The translations under genes and the position numbers were made by a program. The notes beneath the pieces were generated by a model. It was not told where the DNA came from. It saw only the letters and a program-made list of their open reading frames with translations, and ran no database searches. This document shows, in pieces, positions 57,291 through 64,000 of a stretch of 64,000 nucleotides of DNA (position 1 is its first letter; the number at the start of each line of letters is the position of its first letter). Source of the stretch: Vibrio sp. RE88 (lineage in GTDB: Bacteria; Pseudomonadota; Gammaproteobacteria; Enterobacterales; Vibrionaceae). The DNA lies in the NCBI RefSeq assembly GCF_013113835.1, contig NZ_VTYQ01000003.1, forward strand, positions 62,001 through 126,000. Direction: 5' to 3'.

Positions 57291-57331
57291 TGAGCTTATA
57301 TAAAACACCCTATCAAATATAAGCTCTTTAT
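57291..57331 (+). terminator. Hairpin terminator after the exported protein gene
   Basis: GAGCTTATAT (57292-57301) pairs perfectly with ATATAAGCTC (57317-57326) and is followed by TTTATAT. Confidence 0.65.
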
Positions 57332-57480
57332 ATGAATAGATCCCCACAACGCAATCGTTTTACATTTTAGGCCCTCGAGCATTAATTGATAAAACTATAT
57401 GTAACTCCAAATAAAATTAAACAATTAAACGAATACGCGCCTCTAAACAAAACTCACTATACTTGCACGCTCTGCTAAAG

Positions 57481-58110
57481 CTATGAGGCCATGATTTTGA
57501 TACCAAGGAAAGTAAATAGCCCTCCGGTCACATAATCCATCACCACTGATATTTTCTGATAGACGGATTTCGCAGAACGATGAGAAAAAGCAACGGCTAG
57601 AAACAGGTGCCAAACTAACGTAATCAACGACATCGTCATCATGATCACGACCATCATAAGAAGTGTTAATTCTTGTGGCATGGATACCGAAAACAAACTC
57701 ACGACAAAAAAGCCTGTTTTGGGGTTCAAAATACTGGTTAAGAAAGCTGAAAAGAACACCTTTTTTTCGGAAGGCGGGATGGTGACACCACTATCCAGTT
57801 CTTTGCCGCCGCGCTTACGTTGCAATGACTTATATATCTGGCTAAAACCAAGGTATAGGAGATACATCCCACCGATGACTTTTAGCACTGTAAACAGTTG
57901 TGGGAAATGAGAAAGCAACAGTACGAGCCCAGATCCACCCATAAGTCCCCAGAGCATTACAGCAGCACTGACCCCTAACGCAGAAAACATTGCCAACTTA
58001 CGCTCGTATTGCAAAGACGTATTGATGGTCAATAAAACATTGGCGCCCGGTGTGATGACTGCAAGCATCCAAATGACTGCGACATGAGCAATGACTAGCA
58101 TGTATTCCAT
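57481..58110 (-). CDS. LysE/RhtB family amino acid exporter
   Basis: A 209-residue membrane protein with about six hydrophobic segments. The N-terminal VITPGANVLLTINTSLQ pattern and LNPKTGFFVVSLF are characteristic of the LysE/RhtB family, which exports amino acids such as homoserine, threonine or lysine. AAAGGAA precedes the ATG. The substrate cannot be told. A hairpin and 89 bases separate it from the DMT gene upstream. Confidence 0.87.
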   Translation of the reverse strand: MEYMLVIAHVAVIWMLAVITPGANVLLTINTSLQYERKLAMFSALGVSAAVMLWGLMGGSGLVLLLSHFPQLFTVLKVIGGMYLLYLGFSQIYKSLQRKRGGKELDSGVTIPPSEKKVFFSAFLTSILNPKTGFFVVSLFSVSMPQELTLLMMVVIMMTMSLITLVWHLFLAVAFSHRSAKSVYQKISVVMDYVTGGLFTFLGIKIMAS

Positions 58111-58141
58111 CGTTTATTCCTTTCTGTCCAATGCGCCGAAT

Positions 58142-58175
58142 GGCCTCGTTATCCTACTCCCTTAACAACAAGGCC
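58142..58175 (-). terminator. Imperfect hairpin between DMT and LysE genes
   Basis: GGCCT and GTTA pair with TAAC and AGGCC with small bulges, about 25 bases past the DMT stop on the minus strand. No T-run follows. Confidence 0.35.
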
Positions 58176-58199
58176 TCAAGGCGTTCAAACGATGCGATG

Positions 58200-59054
58200 T
58201 TAGGTTTTAACCATGGATTTGTTGGGAGAGTAGAGGTTTAGTAAATTCCCGCTCAACATCAATAGAGCACCTAGTAGCAGAGAAGTTTCAAACGATTCCG
58301 AGTAAAGCACAATACCGACTGCTGCGATGACTGGTAGCCTCAAGAAGTCCATCGTTACGACCACGCTGGCCTCAGCATGTTGCATCGCTTTCGTAATACA
58401 AAAATGGGCGGTCAACGCGGTGATGCCTACAACAGTAATCCATACCCATTGCCAACCTGACGGAAGCTGCCACTCCGAAAGAGACATACCTAGGCCAATA
58501 GGAAGCTGAATTAAACACATCAAAAACAGTATCGTTAGCGGATGCTCAGTTGATGATAAGGACTTCGTTGTCGCATGTGCAACGGAGTAACCTATCGCCG
58601 CCCCTAAAACAATAATGGCAGCGAGATTAACGATATCGGATCCAGGCTGAACAATCATCCACACGCCTGCGAAACCGAACGTTATTGCACTCACTTTCCG
58701 GACATTGAGCTTTTCACCCAGAAATAAACAAGCGATCAATAAGGTCCACAGAGGAACGGTAAATTCTATGGCAAATACTTCGGCTAAAGGTAGCAAGCCG
58801 ATACCAAAAAACCAGCCATACTGACCGCCAAAATGGAAGATATTCCTCAGCATATGTAGGCCCATACGCTGAGTTCGAAACAACCTAAACTGCCCAGATT
58901 TAATAATTAATAAAGAGACAATAATCAAACCAATCAGGCTGCGAAAAAACAGGACTAGAAAAGTGTCAACGTGGCCACTTAATTCTCTGGCTCCAACTGC
59001 CATTAAGCTAAAAGAGACCAGAGCACCTGTCATCCAAATTGCAGCCATCGTCAT
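58200..59054 (-). CDS. DMT family (EamA) transporter
   Basis: A 284-residue membrane protein with about ten hydrophobic segments forming two EamA repeats. The AEVFAIEFTVPLWTLL segment is typical. Such proteins export metabolites or amino acids. AAGGA lies 8 bases before the ATG. It is the second exporter in a row, which fits a role in dumping a toxic or surplus compound, but the substrates are unknown. Confidence 0.85.
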   Translation of the reverse strand: MTMAAIWMTGALVSFSLMAVGARELSGHVDTFLVLFFRSLIGLIIVSLLIIKSGQFRLFRTQRMGLHMLRNIFHFGGQYGWFFGIGLLPLAEVFAIEFTVPLWTLLIACLFLGEKLNVRKVSAITFGFAGVWMIVQPGSDIVNLAAIIVLGAAIGYSVAHATTKSLSSTEHPLTILFLMCLIQLPIGLGMSLSEWQLPSGWQWVWITVVGITALTAHFCITKAMQHAEASVVVTMDFLRLPVIAAVGIVLYSESFETSLLLGALLMLSGNLLNLYSPNKSMVKT

Positions 59055-59181
59055 TTGTTGATTCCTTAATCACTCGAGCACACTACCCGACGACAGCTAT
59101 ATCATACTTTCAGGAAGCTCAACAGGAGGAAAAATCTGGCCTTATCAGTCACTCTAGGACATTTGGATCGTCGACTAAGCC

Positions 59182-59811
59182 CTACATTTCTTGATAAGAC
59201 TGAATAGTTTTCAGCGCTTTTGAAAGGTTGTTTTTGCCATTGAAGTCATGCACAACCGCGATAACATCACAGCCTGATGCGGTTCCTGCCTCAACGCCTG
59301 CACAGGAATCTTCAAACACTAACGTTCGCTCTGGAGAAGCATTGAGCTTGTTCAAGGCAAGTTGATAGGCTTCAGGGTCCGGCTTGTGCTTTGTTACGTG
59401 TTCTTGTGTTATCACCACATCAAACATCCCACCTAGCTGTAGGGACAGTAAAACATTATCCACCATCCAAGTGGCCGCAGAACTGACTACCGCACACTGC
59501 TTACCAGCTGATTTTAGATTTTCCAAATACGCTTTTGCTCCCGGGTTAAGGGTCAGATTCTCATCCAGCAATCTCTCATAATGAGCTCTAAAGTGCTGGT
59601 TAAACTCCTTCAACTCCGGCGCAATGTTCGCATGTGAGAAAAAATGCCCGGTTACTACTGGCCAACTTTCTCCCATCACATCTTTGTAGATATTAAAATC
59701 GACTTCGGCGCCGTAATCCTTACACGCTAGAGCTAAAGCTTGGCCTTTAAGTGGTTCTGAGTTGACTAAGGTACCGTCCATGTCGAACAGGTAAACATCG
59801 TAATCTTTCAA
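59182..59811 (-). CDS. HAD-superfamily phosphatase, beta-phosphoglucomutase-like
   Basis: A 209-residue hydrolase with HAD motif I FDMDGTLVN (nucleophile Asp at about 10), motif II VVSSA, motif III lysine in KHKPDPEAY and motif IV FEDSCAGVEA. The cap is the small helical type of the beta-phosphoglucomutase/phosphatase group. It probably dephosphorylates a sugar phosphate. It lies 20 bases after the acyltransferase gene. Confidence 0.88.
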   Translation of the reverse strand: MKDYDVYLFDMDGTLVNSEPLKGQALALACKDYGAEVDFNIYKDVMGESWPVVTGHFFSHANIAPELKEFNQHFRAHYERLLDENLTLNPGAKAYLENLKSAGKQCAVVSSAATWMVDNVLLSLQLGGMFDVVITQEHVTKHKPDPEAYQLALNKLNASPERTLVFEDSCAGVEAGTASGCDVIAVVHDFNGKNNLSKALKTIQSYQEM

Positions 59812-59831
59812 ACGCTACTCCATGTTTGATT

Positions 59832-60290
59832 TTATGGTAAATCTCGTAATTTCCTCGCAGGGTTTCCTGCATAAATCCCTTTTTCTGTGATGTCTTTAGT
59901 CACGACACTACCCGCACCGATCACGGCTCCATCACATATGTTGACAGCAAGAATGGTCGCGTTTGACCCCACTGTCACATGGTTGCCGATGTTTATTCGC
60001 CCCCAACTATTAGGATCGGGGTCAGGCTGACCTTCTTTGAACAAGTCATTTGCGAACATCACACCATGCCCAATGAAGCAATCCTCACCAATCTTCACGT
60101 ACTCGCAAATAAAACTGTGAGATTGAATCTTAGTGCGTGCCCCAATAACAGTATTCTTCTGTATTTCAACAAATGGCCCGACAAACACACCGTTTTTCAA
60201 TGTGCATCCATATAAATTGGAGGATTCAACAATGGTGACATCGTCCCCAAACGTCACATCCACAACCTTGGCTTGTAATATTCTCGGCAC
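59832..60290 (-). CDS. Left-handed beta-helix acyltransferase-like protein
   Basis: About 152 residues from a GTG with AAGGA 8 bases upstream; a TTG 6 bases further up is too close to that site. Hexapeptide repeats fill most of the protein (IGARTK, IGEDCFIGHG, IGNHVTVGSNATI, IGAGSVV) and a GNPARKLR end is typical of sugar O- or N-acetyltransferases such as those used for surface polysaccharides. The acceptor is unknown. It starts with no signal peptide. Confidence 0.85.
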   Translation of the reverse strand: MPRILQAKVVDVTFGDDVTIVESSNLYGCTLKNGVFVGPFVEIQKNTVIGARTKIQSHSFICEYVKIGEDCFIGHGVMFANDLFKEGQPDPDPNSWGRINIGNHVTVGSNATILAVNICDGAVIGAGSVVTKDITEKGIYAGNPARKLRDLP

Positions 60291-60398
60291 GCTCAAGTTC
60301 CTTACTGAAATATCGCATCTTCAATAGGACACCAAAGTGATAGAAAAGGTTCGAACTGTTTGAAAGGAATAATTTTTTTAATTGGCCGGGAATAAGAT

Positions 60399-60773
60399 CT
60401 ACAAAGCCTCCACCCACTGAGAGCGCCACTCTGGTGCTGGATAATTGTCAGGCCAAAACTCGAGTTGTTTTGCAATAAGCCCGTTCACCACAGTATGAAA
60501 TGTGATCGCTCTGGCGCTCTGAGTACCATCTGTTATCGACACGTCAGTAACGACCGTCTCACCTTCGCAAACTGTCGAGTGAATCTCAAAAGTCCAGATA
60601 CCGTGACTTGGATAGTTCGTGTTGAGCGTGGCGAAGTTATCTCGTCCAACAATCTTTTCTGACGATTGCGGCCATACGCCTTCAAAATCTTCGCTTAACC
60701 ATTCGCTGGCCTTGTAAAAATCATTACTTTGCATCGCTTGCCAAAAAGCGGTCACGACTTCTTTTGCATTCAT
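60399..60773 (-). CDS. NTF2-like/SnoaL-type protein
   Basis: A 124-residue protein with the cone-shaped NTF2 fold pattern: an N-terminal helix (VVTAFWQAMQSNDFYKASEWLSEDFEGV) followed by strands ending in FWPDNYPAPEWRSQW. Members may be small hydrolases, isomerases or binding proteins; no catalytic residues can be claimed. Directly upstream of the acyltransferase. Confidence 0.78.
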   Translation of the reverse strand: MNAKEVVTAFWQAMQSNDFYKASEWLSEDFEGVWPQSSEKIVGRDNFATLNTNYPSHGIWTFEIHSTVCEGETVVTDVSITDGTQSARAITFHTVVNGLIAKQLEFWPDNYPAPEWRSQWVEAL

Positions 60774-60816
60774 TTTTTACTCCATTAAAACAAAGTGTGC
60801 TCGTGATATCAGGAGA

Positions 60817-61266
60817 TTAGAGTTCGAGGTAGAGTCTCAACATATCCTTGTGTTGGATACCATCTTCAAAAATCGGCTCTGGGTAGTGGTTGAGAAAATG
60901 GTCTTTCCATACCGAATCCACGCGGAAACCGAGGCGTTGATAAAACTTGAGTTGATAGCCAAAACATCCTGTTCCCAACTCAACACGCTTTACACCTGAA
61001 GACTTAAGTTCTCTTAGAGCAAACGCTAGCAAGTGGCTGCCTATTCCTCTCCCATGGAAGGTTGGCAAAACAGAAGCATTCATTAACTCCACCAGCGATT
61101 GGCTGCGTGGCAGCATAACCATGACACCAATAAACTTTCCCTCATCATCCTCGGCAACAAAACATTGAGATTTGCTTAGATACGACTGAATGTTTTCTTC
61201 GCTTGGGTCCGCTTCAAATAATAGTGGAACTGGTACATGTTCAGACGCTATCTGTATGTATTTCAT
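60817..61266 (-). CDS. GNAT acetyltransferase 1
   Basis: About 149 residues from the ATG at 61266, chosen over a TTG at 61299 that overlaps the upstream gene. The acetyl-CoA loop is in VLPTFHGRGIGSHLL, and GCFGYQLKFYQRLGF is the motif B end. It transfers acetyl to an unknown amine. Confidence 0.85.
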   Translation of the reverse strand: MKYIQIASEHVPVPLLFEADPSEENIQSYLSKSQCFVAEDDEGKFIGVMVMLPRSQSLVELMNASVLPTFHGRGIGSHLLAFALRELKSSGVKRVELGTGCFGYQLKFYQRLGFRVDSVWKDHFLNHYPEPIFEDGIQHKDMLRLYLEL

Positions 61267-61283
61267 AACCGACTGCTCGCTCT

Positions 61284-61799
61284 CTACAACTGAATCCAAT
61301 ATCTTGCCAAAAGGTTGGGAAACACTTTACCCATAATAATGTTTTCTAATTGACCACCATTCGCTTCAATCACTTTTCGGGATGGCCAATTATCATCATC
61401 TGCAGTCACAAGTGCGCTAGATATCCCCAGTTTACGAGCTTCCGCCAAAGCTAACTTCAGCATCATTTTACCGTTACCTTGGCCTCGGAAATTAGGGGCG
61501 ATGTCATACCCGATATGGCCAGCTTCTGAAGAAAGAAATTCATTTTCAATATGATGACGAATACGAATGGCTCCACGAATACTCTGATTTTCATCAATCA
61601 ACCAGAAATGGCTACAAGGGACGTAACCCGGATTTAAATCAATGCCCAAGGATTCATTGGAAAGTCTATATACGTAGCGCTCGATATCACTCTCACCTTC
61701 CGCATAGTAATCTGCGTTCTCAGGATCATTGTGCTTGAAATCTTGGTAGAATCGAGAAAATGCCTCTTTGAACTGCGATGAAGGGGGGATTAATCTCAT
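61284..61799 (-). CDS. GNAT acetyltransferase 2
   Basis: About 171 residues from the ATG at 61799; a TTG 3 bases earlier is also possible, with GAGG upstream. The acetyl-CoA motif is NFRGQGNGKMMLKLA, followed by VTADDDNWPSRKVIEANGG. Nearest to acetyltransferases of aminoglycoside or small-molecule type, but the substrate is unknown. It lies 5 bases after the upstream GNAT gene. Confidence 0.85.
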   Translation of the reverse strand: MRLIPPSSQFKEAFSRFYQDFKHNDPENADYYAEGESDIERYVYRLSNESLGIDLNPGYVPCSHFWLIDENQSIRGAIRIRHHIENEFLSSEAGHIGYDIAPNFRGQGNGKMMLKLALAEARKLGISSALVTADDDNWPSRKVIEANGGQLENIIMGKVFPNLLARYWIQL

Positions 61800-61804
61800 C
61801 AATT

Positions 61805-62341
61805 CTATTCCTCACTCTCAGAATTATTTTTTAGATCATATTGATAGAAAACCACTCGATGTTCATTCGTGGACTGTTTTACAAAGCCAAGCTTTTCTAA
61901 AAGTTTCAACGACGCAATGTTTGACTCATCAACACCAGCGACGAGCTCTCTCCAACCACTTTTGTTCGCAATGGAGTCAATAAACCCAGCAAGCAGCTCA
62001 CTAGCCAACCCTTGCCCCCAGTACTCTTCTGCGAGTAAATAGCCGATATGAGCACTACCGCTGTCTTGATAGACAAATACGAAACCTGCTAACGCACCAT
62101 CGTTAGCTCTCACTACATAAAGCACGCTTTCATCATTCATTTTGCTTAACCAGCTCTCTGCTGATTCATTAGACCTGACTTGGTGAAAGTACGGTGGTAA
62201 ATTCTCAACGACCTTTTCTGTCAAGGTTGCTTGAATTTCAGATAGAAAATGAGCATTGCGGTCACCATCTTTAAACTGCTTTATGGTTAACCTGTTTGTA
62301 CGATATGCTTCCACCGGAACCTCCCTTACTCTTAAGCTCAT
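61805..62341 (-). CDS. GNAT acetyltransferase 3 (RimJ/RimL-like)
   Basis: A 178-residue protein of the RimJ/RimL-like group with YLLAEEYWGQGLASELLAGF as the acetyl-CoA loop and ESNIASLKLLEKLGF at the end. Its ATG overlaps the stop of the preceding gene by 4 bases (ATGA). It might acetylate a small molecule or a protein N-terminus. Confidence 0.86.
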   Translation of the reverse strand: MSLRVREVPVEAYRTNRLTIKQFKDGDRNAHFLSEIQATLTEKVVENLPPYFHQVRSNESAESWLSKMNDESVLYVVRANDGALAGFVFVYQDSGSAHIGYLLAEEYWGQGLASELLAGFIDSIANKSGWRELVAGVDESNIASLKLLEKLGFVKQSTNEHRVVFYQYDLKNNSESEE

Positions 62342-62562
62342 CTGTGTTTACGGTGCTTTTTAGCTAGCCTTTCGTTGCCCCGTTTGTAATTGCCAGTGAC
62401 TCTCGCCATCAGTTGCTGTTGGTCATGATTTGAGAGCGTGCTGACCTTTGAAGCGAATTCAGATGCCTGTTTTCCACGCAATATGGTAACAATCTTTCCG
62501 TTACGCAAAATCCTCAGTTCAGTCCGAGTTTTCTCAAAGGAAAAGCCTAGGTCAGATTCCAT
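62338..62562 (-). CDS. Small basic protein of unknown function
   Basis: A 74-residue protein from the ATG at 62562, with GAGGAGC 6-7 bases upstream. A GKIVTILRGKQASEFASKV core is followed by a strongly basic tail (KRGNERLAKKHRKHR), suiting nucleic acid binding. It overlaps the downstream acetyltransferase by 4 bases and starts 2 bases from the nucleotidyltransferase stop, so it belongs to this operon. I do not recognise the family. Confidence 0.65.
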   Translation of the reverse strand: MESDLGFSFEKTRTELRILRNGKIVTILRGKQASEFASKVSTLSNHDQQQLMARVTGNYKRGNERLAKKHRKHR

Positions 62563-62563
62563 A

Positions 62564-63343
62564 TTAGTGCTCCTCAACTTCAAACTGGGAAGCGACTCGT
62601 CTACCCCACCCGTTTGCTAATTGCTGAATATCCTCAATACCATAGGGTTGACCTTCAATCATGCGTAGTGCAAGTTCTAAACTCTGTGATTCTTTTGGAT
62701 AATGGCGTAATACGGCTTTTGCACACGACGTTATCTCCACGTGCCAACTGTTATCCTTTTCTGCGATCAAGGTGTAAGCGCTACGGAGAATCTTCTTAGC
62801 CAACATTTTACCGATATACTTTTTGTTTGACTCATTGAGCTCATTACATGCTTGGCTAATGAATGATGAGAGATCACTGTTGAGAGCAAAACCGATTTTC
62901 CGGCCTGGTTGTAACCGATTGAATTTCTGGGACAAGTCGTCACCTAACACACAACAACAGCAGTGTTTTAACCAAAACTGCCAGTGATAAATTTCATTTG
63001 GAGAAAGAATTGCTTCTAGATGGCCAGGATCGAAGTCTATCTTGCTGAAAATAGTTAACTCTAGCTCTAATTTTGATTTGGTGGCCTTAAGTTTTCGTTC
63101 GGTTTCTTGGTCCAAAGGCTTATTGAAAACAATAGATAAGTCTAAATCAGACTCAAGCTCAACCGCAGTGCCCCTAGCTACACTCCCATATAGATAAAGG
63201 CTATGAATTTTGTCTGAAAAAGTGTCACGTAAACAGCTAACTACATGGTCAACTGACTGCCTAAACGCGGGCTGAATATAGGCGACTGAACAATGATTAA
63301 GAATGTAACCTTGCTCGTCCAACCCGTTATTCATTGGTTTCAT
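62564..63343 (-). CDS. Nucleotidyltransferase, aminoglycoside adenylyltransferase-like
   Basis: About 259 residues from the ATG at 63343; a GTG at 63355 or an ATG at 63334 are alternatives. The Pol-beta nucleotidyltransferase signature is LYLYGSVARGTAVELESDLDLSIVF, with the two metal-binding Asp residues in DLDLS. A helical C-terminal region resembles substrate-binding domains of aminoglycoside or MNT-type enzymes. It overlaps the upstream acetyltransferase. Substrate unknown; resistance is not shown. Confidence 0.82.
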   Translation of the reverse strand: MKPMNNGLDEQGYILNHCSVAYIQPAFRQSVDHVVSCLRDTFSDKIHSLYLYGSVARGTAVELESDLDLSIVFNKPLDQETERKLKATKSKLELELTIFSKIDFDPGHLEAILSPNEIYHWQFWLKHCCCCVLGDDLSQKFNRLQPGRKIGFALNSDLSSFISQACNELNESNKKYIGKMLAKKILRSAYTLIAEKDNSWHVEITSCAKAVLRHYPKESQSLELALRMIEGQPYGIEDIQQLANGWGRRVASQFEVEEH

Positions 63344-63881
63344 CAAGTTTGTCACGCCATTCTTGTTGTAATATTGCCATAACTACCGTGTCCCACCAGC
63401 GCCCTTTAAAATACCTGCTCTCTTTGAATACCGCTTCTCTGCGCATACCCAAGTCTGAGCAAAGCTTTAGTGCAGCACGGTTTTCCTTAATCGTTTCAGC
63501 GTATATCCGATGCACATTAAGCGTACTAAACCCATAATTTGCCAAAGCCGTCGCGGCTTCATAAATCAAACCACTTCCCTGAAATGAACGTGCTATTCCA
63601 CATCCCATTGATGCATTATGCTCATCTTCCAATCTCAAGCATACCGTACCAATAAAGATACCTTGCTGTTTATGCTCTATTGCAAGTTGGTAACTGCTTC
63701 TTGGTATTTCAGCAGCCTGTTTAATAAACAATTTGGTCAATTGACGGTATTTTTCTGCTTTGCTGTCCGCTTCGTCATAGAAACGTTGATACTTTTCGTC
63801 TTGAGATATCGCCACAAACGCGGCTTCATCTTCTAGCGACATGTCTCTGACAACAAGTCTTGCTGTTTCTAGCCTAAACAA
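63327..63881 (-). CDS. GNAT acetyltransferase 4 (RimJ/RimL-like)
   Basis: A 184-residue protein with RLETARLVVRDM at the start, a GCGIARSFQGSGLIYEAATAL acetyl-CoA loop (the usual QGxG motif reads QGSG) and ENRAALKLCSDLGM near the end. The downstream nucleotidyltransferase gene begins inside its last codons, so the two are translationally linked. Confidence 0.86.
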   Translation of the reverse strand: MFRLETARLVVRDMSLEDEAAFVAISQDEKYQRFYDEADSKAEKYRQLTKLFIKQAAEIPRSSYQLAIEHKQQGIFIGTVCLRLEDEHNASMGCGIARSFQGSGLIYEAATALANYGFSTLNVHRIYAETIKENRAALKLCSDLGMRREAVFKESRYFKGRWWDTVVMAILQQEWRDKLDETNE

Positions 63882-63890
63882 TTGCTTTCC

Positions 63891-64000
63891 CTAAAGGTGC
63901 TTTTCCATAACAAAATTTGTCAGTACCTGACCACGCATCTCAACCTGTTGCTCTTTCACTACTTTAAACCCCATCCGCTCATAGAAAGGACGAGCAGTAA
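63891..64000 (-). CDS. GNAT acetyltransferase 5, N-terminus outside window
   Basis: Only the last 35 or so residues are in the window. They read ARPFYERMGFKVVKEQQVEMRG, the typical C-terminal motif of GNAT proteins (YERxGF), then end at TAG. The start is beyond the right edge. It lies 9 bases before the next acetyltransferase gene, continuing the operon. Confidence 0.75.
   Translation of the reverse strand, partial: TARPFYERMGFKVVKEQQVEMRGQVLTNFVMEKHL

Noticed and set aside
58140..58206. Possible integron attC site: the DMT stop codon lies in ACCTAAC on its coding strand and GTTAAGG lies ~40 bases on.
   Set aside because: The core sites match only loosely, the inner arms do not pair as attC arms do, and no other such site separates the neighbouring genes, which overlap instead. 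The stretch is not a cassette array.
57481..64000. Superintegron origin for the tandem minus-strand accessory genes
   Set aside because: Gene-to-gene gaps are too short for attC sites (several overlap), and no integrase is in the window.

Overview
The window reads as chromosomal DNA of a Vibrio (Vibrionaceae, Gammaproteobacteria), most likely the large chromosome. This rests on the protein families seen, including RelV (a small (p)ppGpp synthetase typical of vibrios), and on a gene neighbourhood (hut operon, relV, tpm, purT, cdd, lrgAB, sbcB, tcyP, cobTSUC) that I recall as similar to V. cholerae chromosome I. That comparison is from memory and was not checked. No rRNA, tRNA, CRISPR array, insertion sequence or prophage was seen. 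The species cannot be named from this window.

Layout. 0-3.4 kb: end of an alpha/beta hydrolase, a PilF-like TPR lipoprotein, a ygjP-rlmF-small membrane protein operon and a mini-glutaredoxin. 3.4-7.1 kb: a periplasmic binding protein paired with a hybrid histidine kinase. 7.2-13.5 kb: ModF-type ABC ATPase, a divergent LysR/MFS pair, DUF1415, a GAF-GGDEF cyclase and a MazG/PRA-PH-like pyrophosphohydrolase. 13.7-22.3 kb: a long leftward block for vitamin B12, with BtuCD uptake, AstE, and the operon flavin reductase-cobT-cobS-cobU-cobC-pepF. 22.5-35.9 kb: cystine transporter, exonuclease I, LrgAB, cytidine deaminase, HD-GYP phosphodiesterase, PurT, thiopurine methyltransferase, RelV, ASCH protein, DUF3187 barrel and Spo0M-like protein. 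36-42.4 kb: the complete histidine utilisation system hutC-hutI-hutG-hutU-hutH. 42.5-51 kb: DUF3581, an ICMT-like methyltransferase, YdiJ, DUF3334, DUF2786, an OmpA-like lipoprotein, a Sel1/J-domain membrane protein and a 59-residue cysteine-rich protein. 51-55 kb: a tyrosine degradation operon hppD-hmgA-fahA-maiA. 55.4-64 kb: a PepT-like peptidase and an accessory stretch on the minus strand with LysE and DMT exporters, HAD, hexapeptide acyltransferase, NTF2-like, five GNAT acetyltransferases and a nucleotidyltransferase.

The genes connect as follows. Histidine and tyrosine are broken down to glutamate and to fumarate plus acetoacetate by two complete operons whose promoters carry candidate HutC and TyrR operators. 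Cobinamide and corrinoids are taken up by BtuCD and finished by CobU/CobS/CobT/CobC. Second-messenger enzymes for c-di-GMP (one cyclase, one phosphodiesterase) and ppGpp (RelV) are also present.

The most interesting unexplained signals are: a 10-bp perfect inverted repeat closing a structured roughly 124-nt leader over the ribosome binding site of the cob operon, with no recognisable cobalamin riboswitch; two unlisted small genes with strong ribosome binding sites (22533-22619 and 50817-50996); the tandem, overlapping acetyltransferase/nucleotidyltransferase cluster at 60.8-64 kb; the signal-peptide-like N-terminus of RelV; and a ModF protein whose first ATPase half has lost every catalytic motif.
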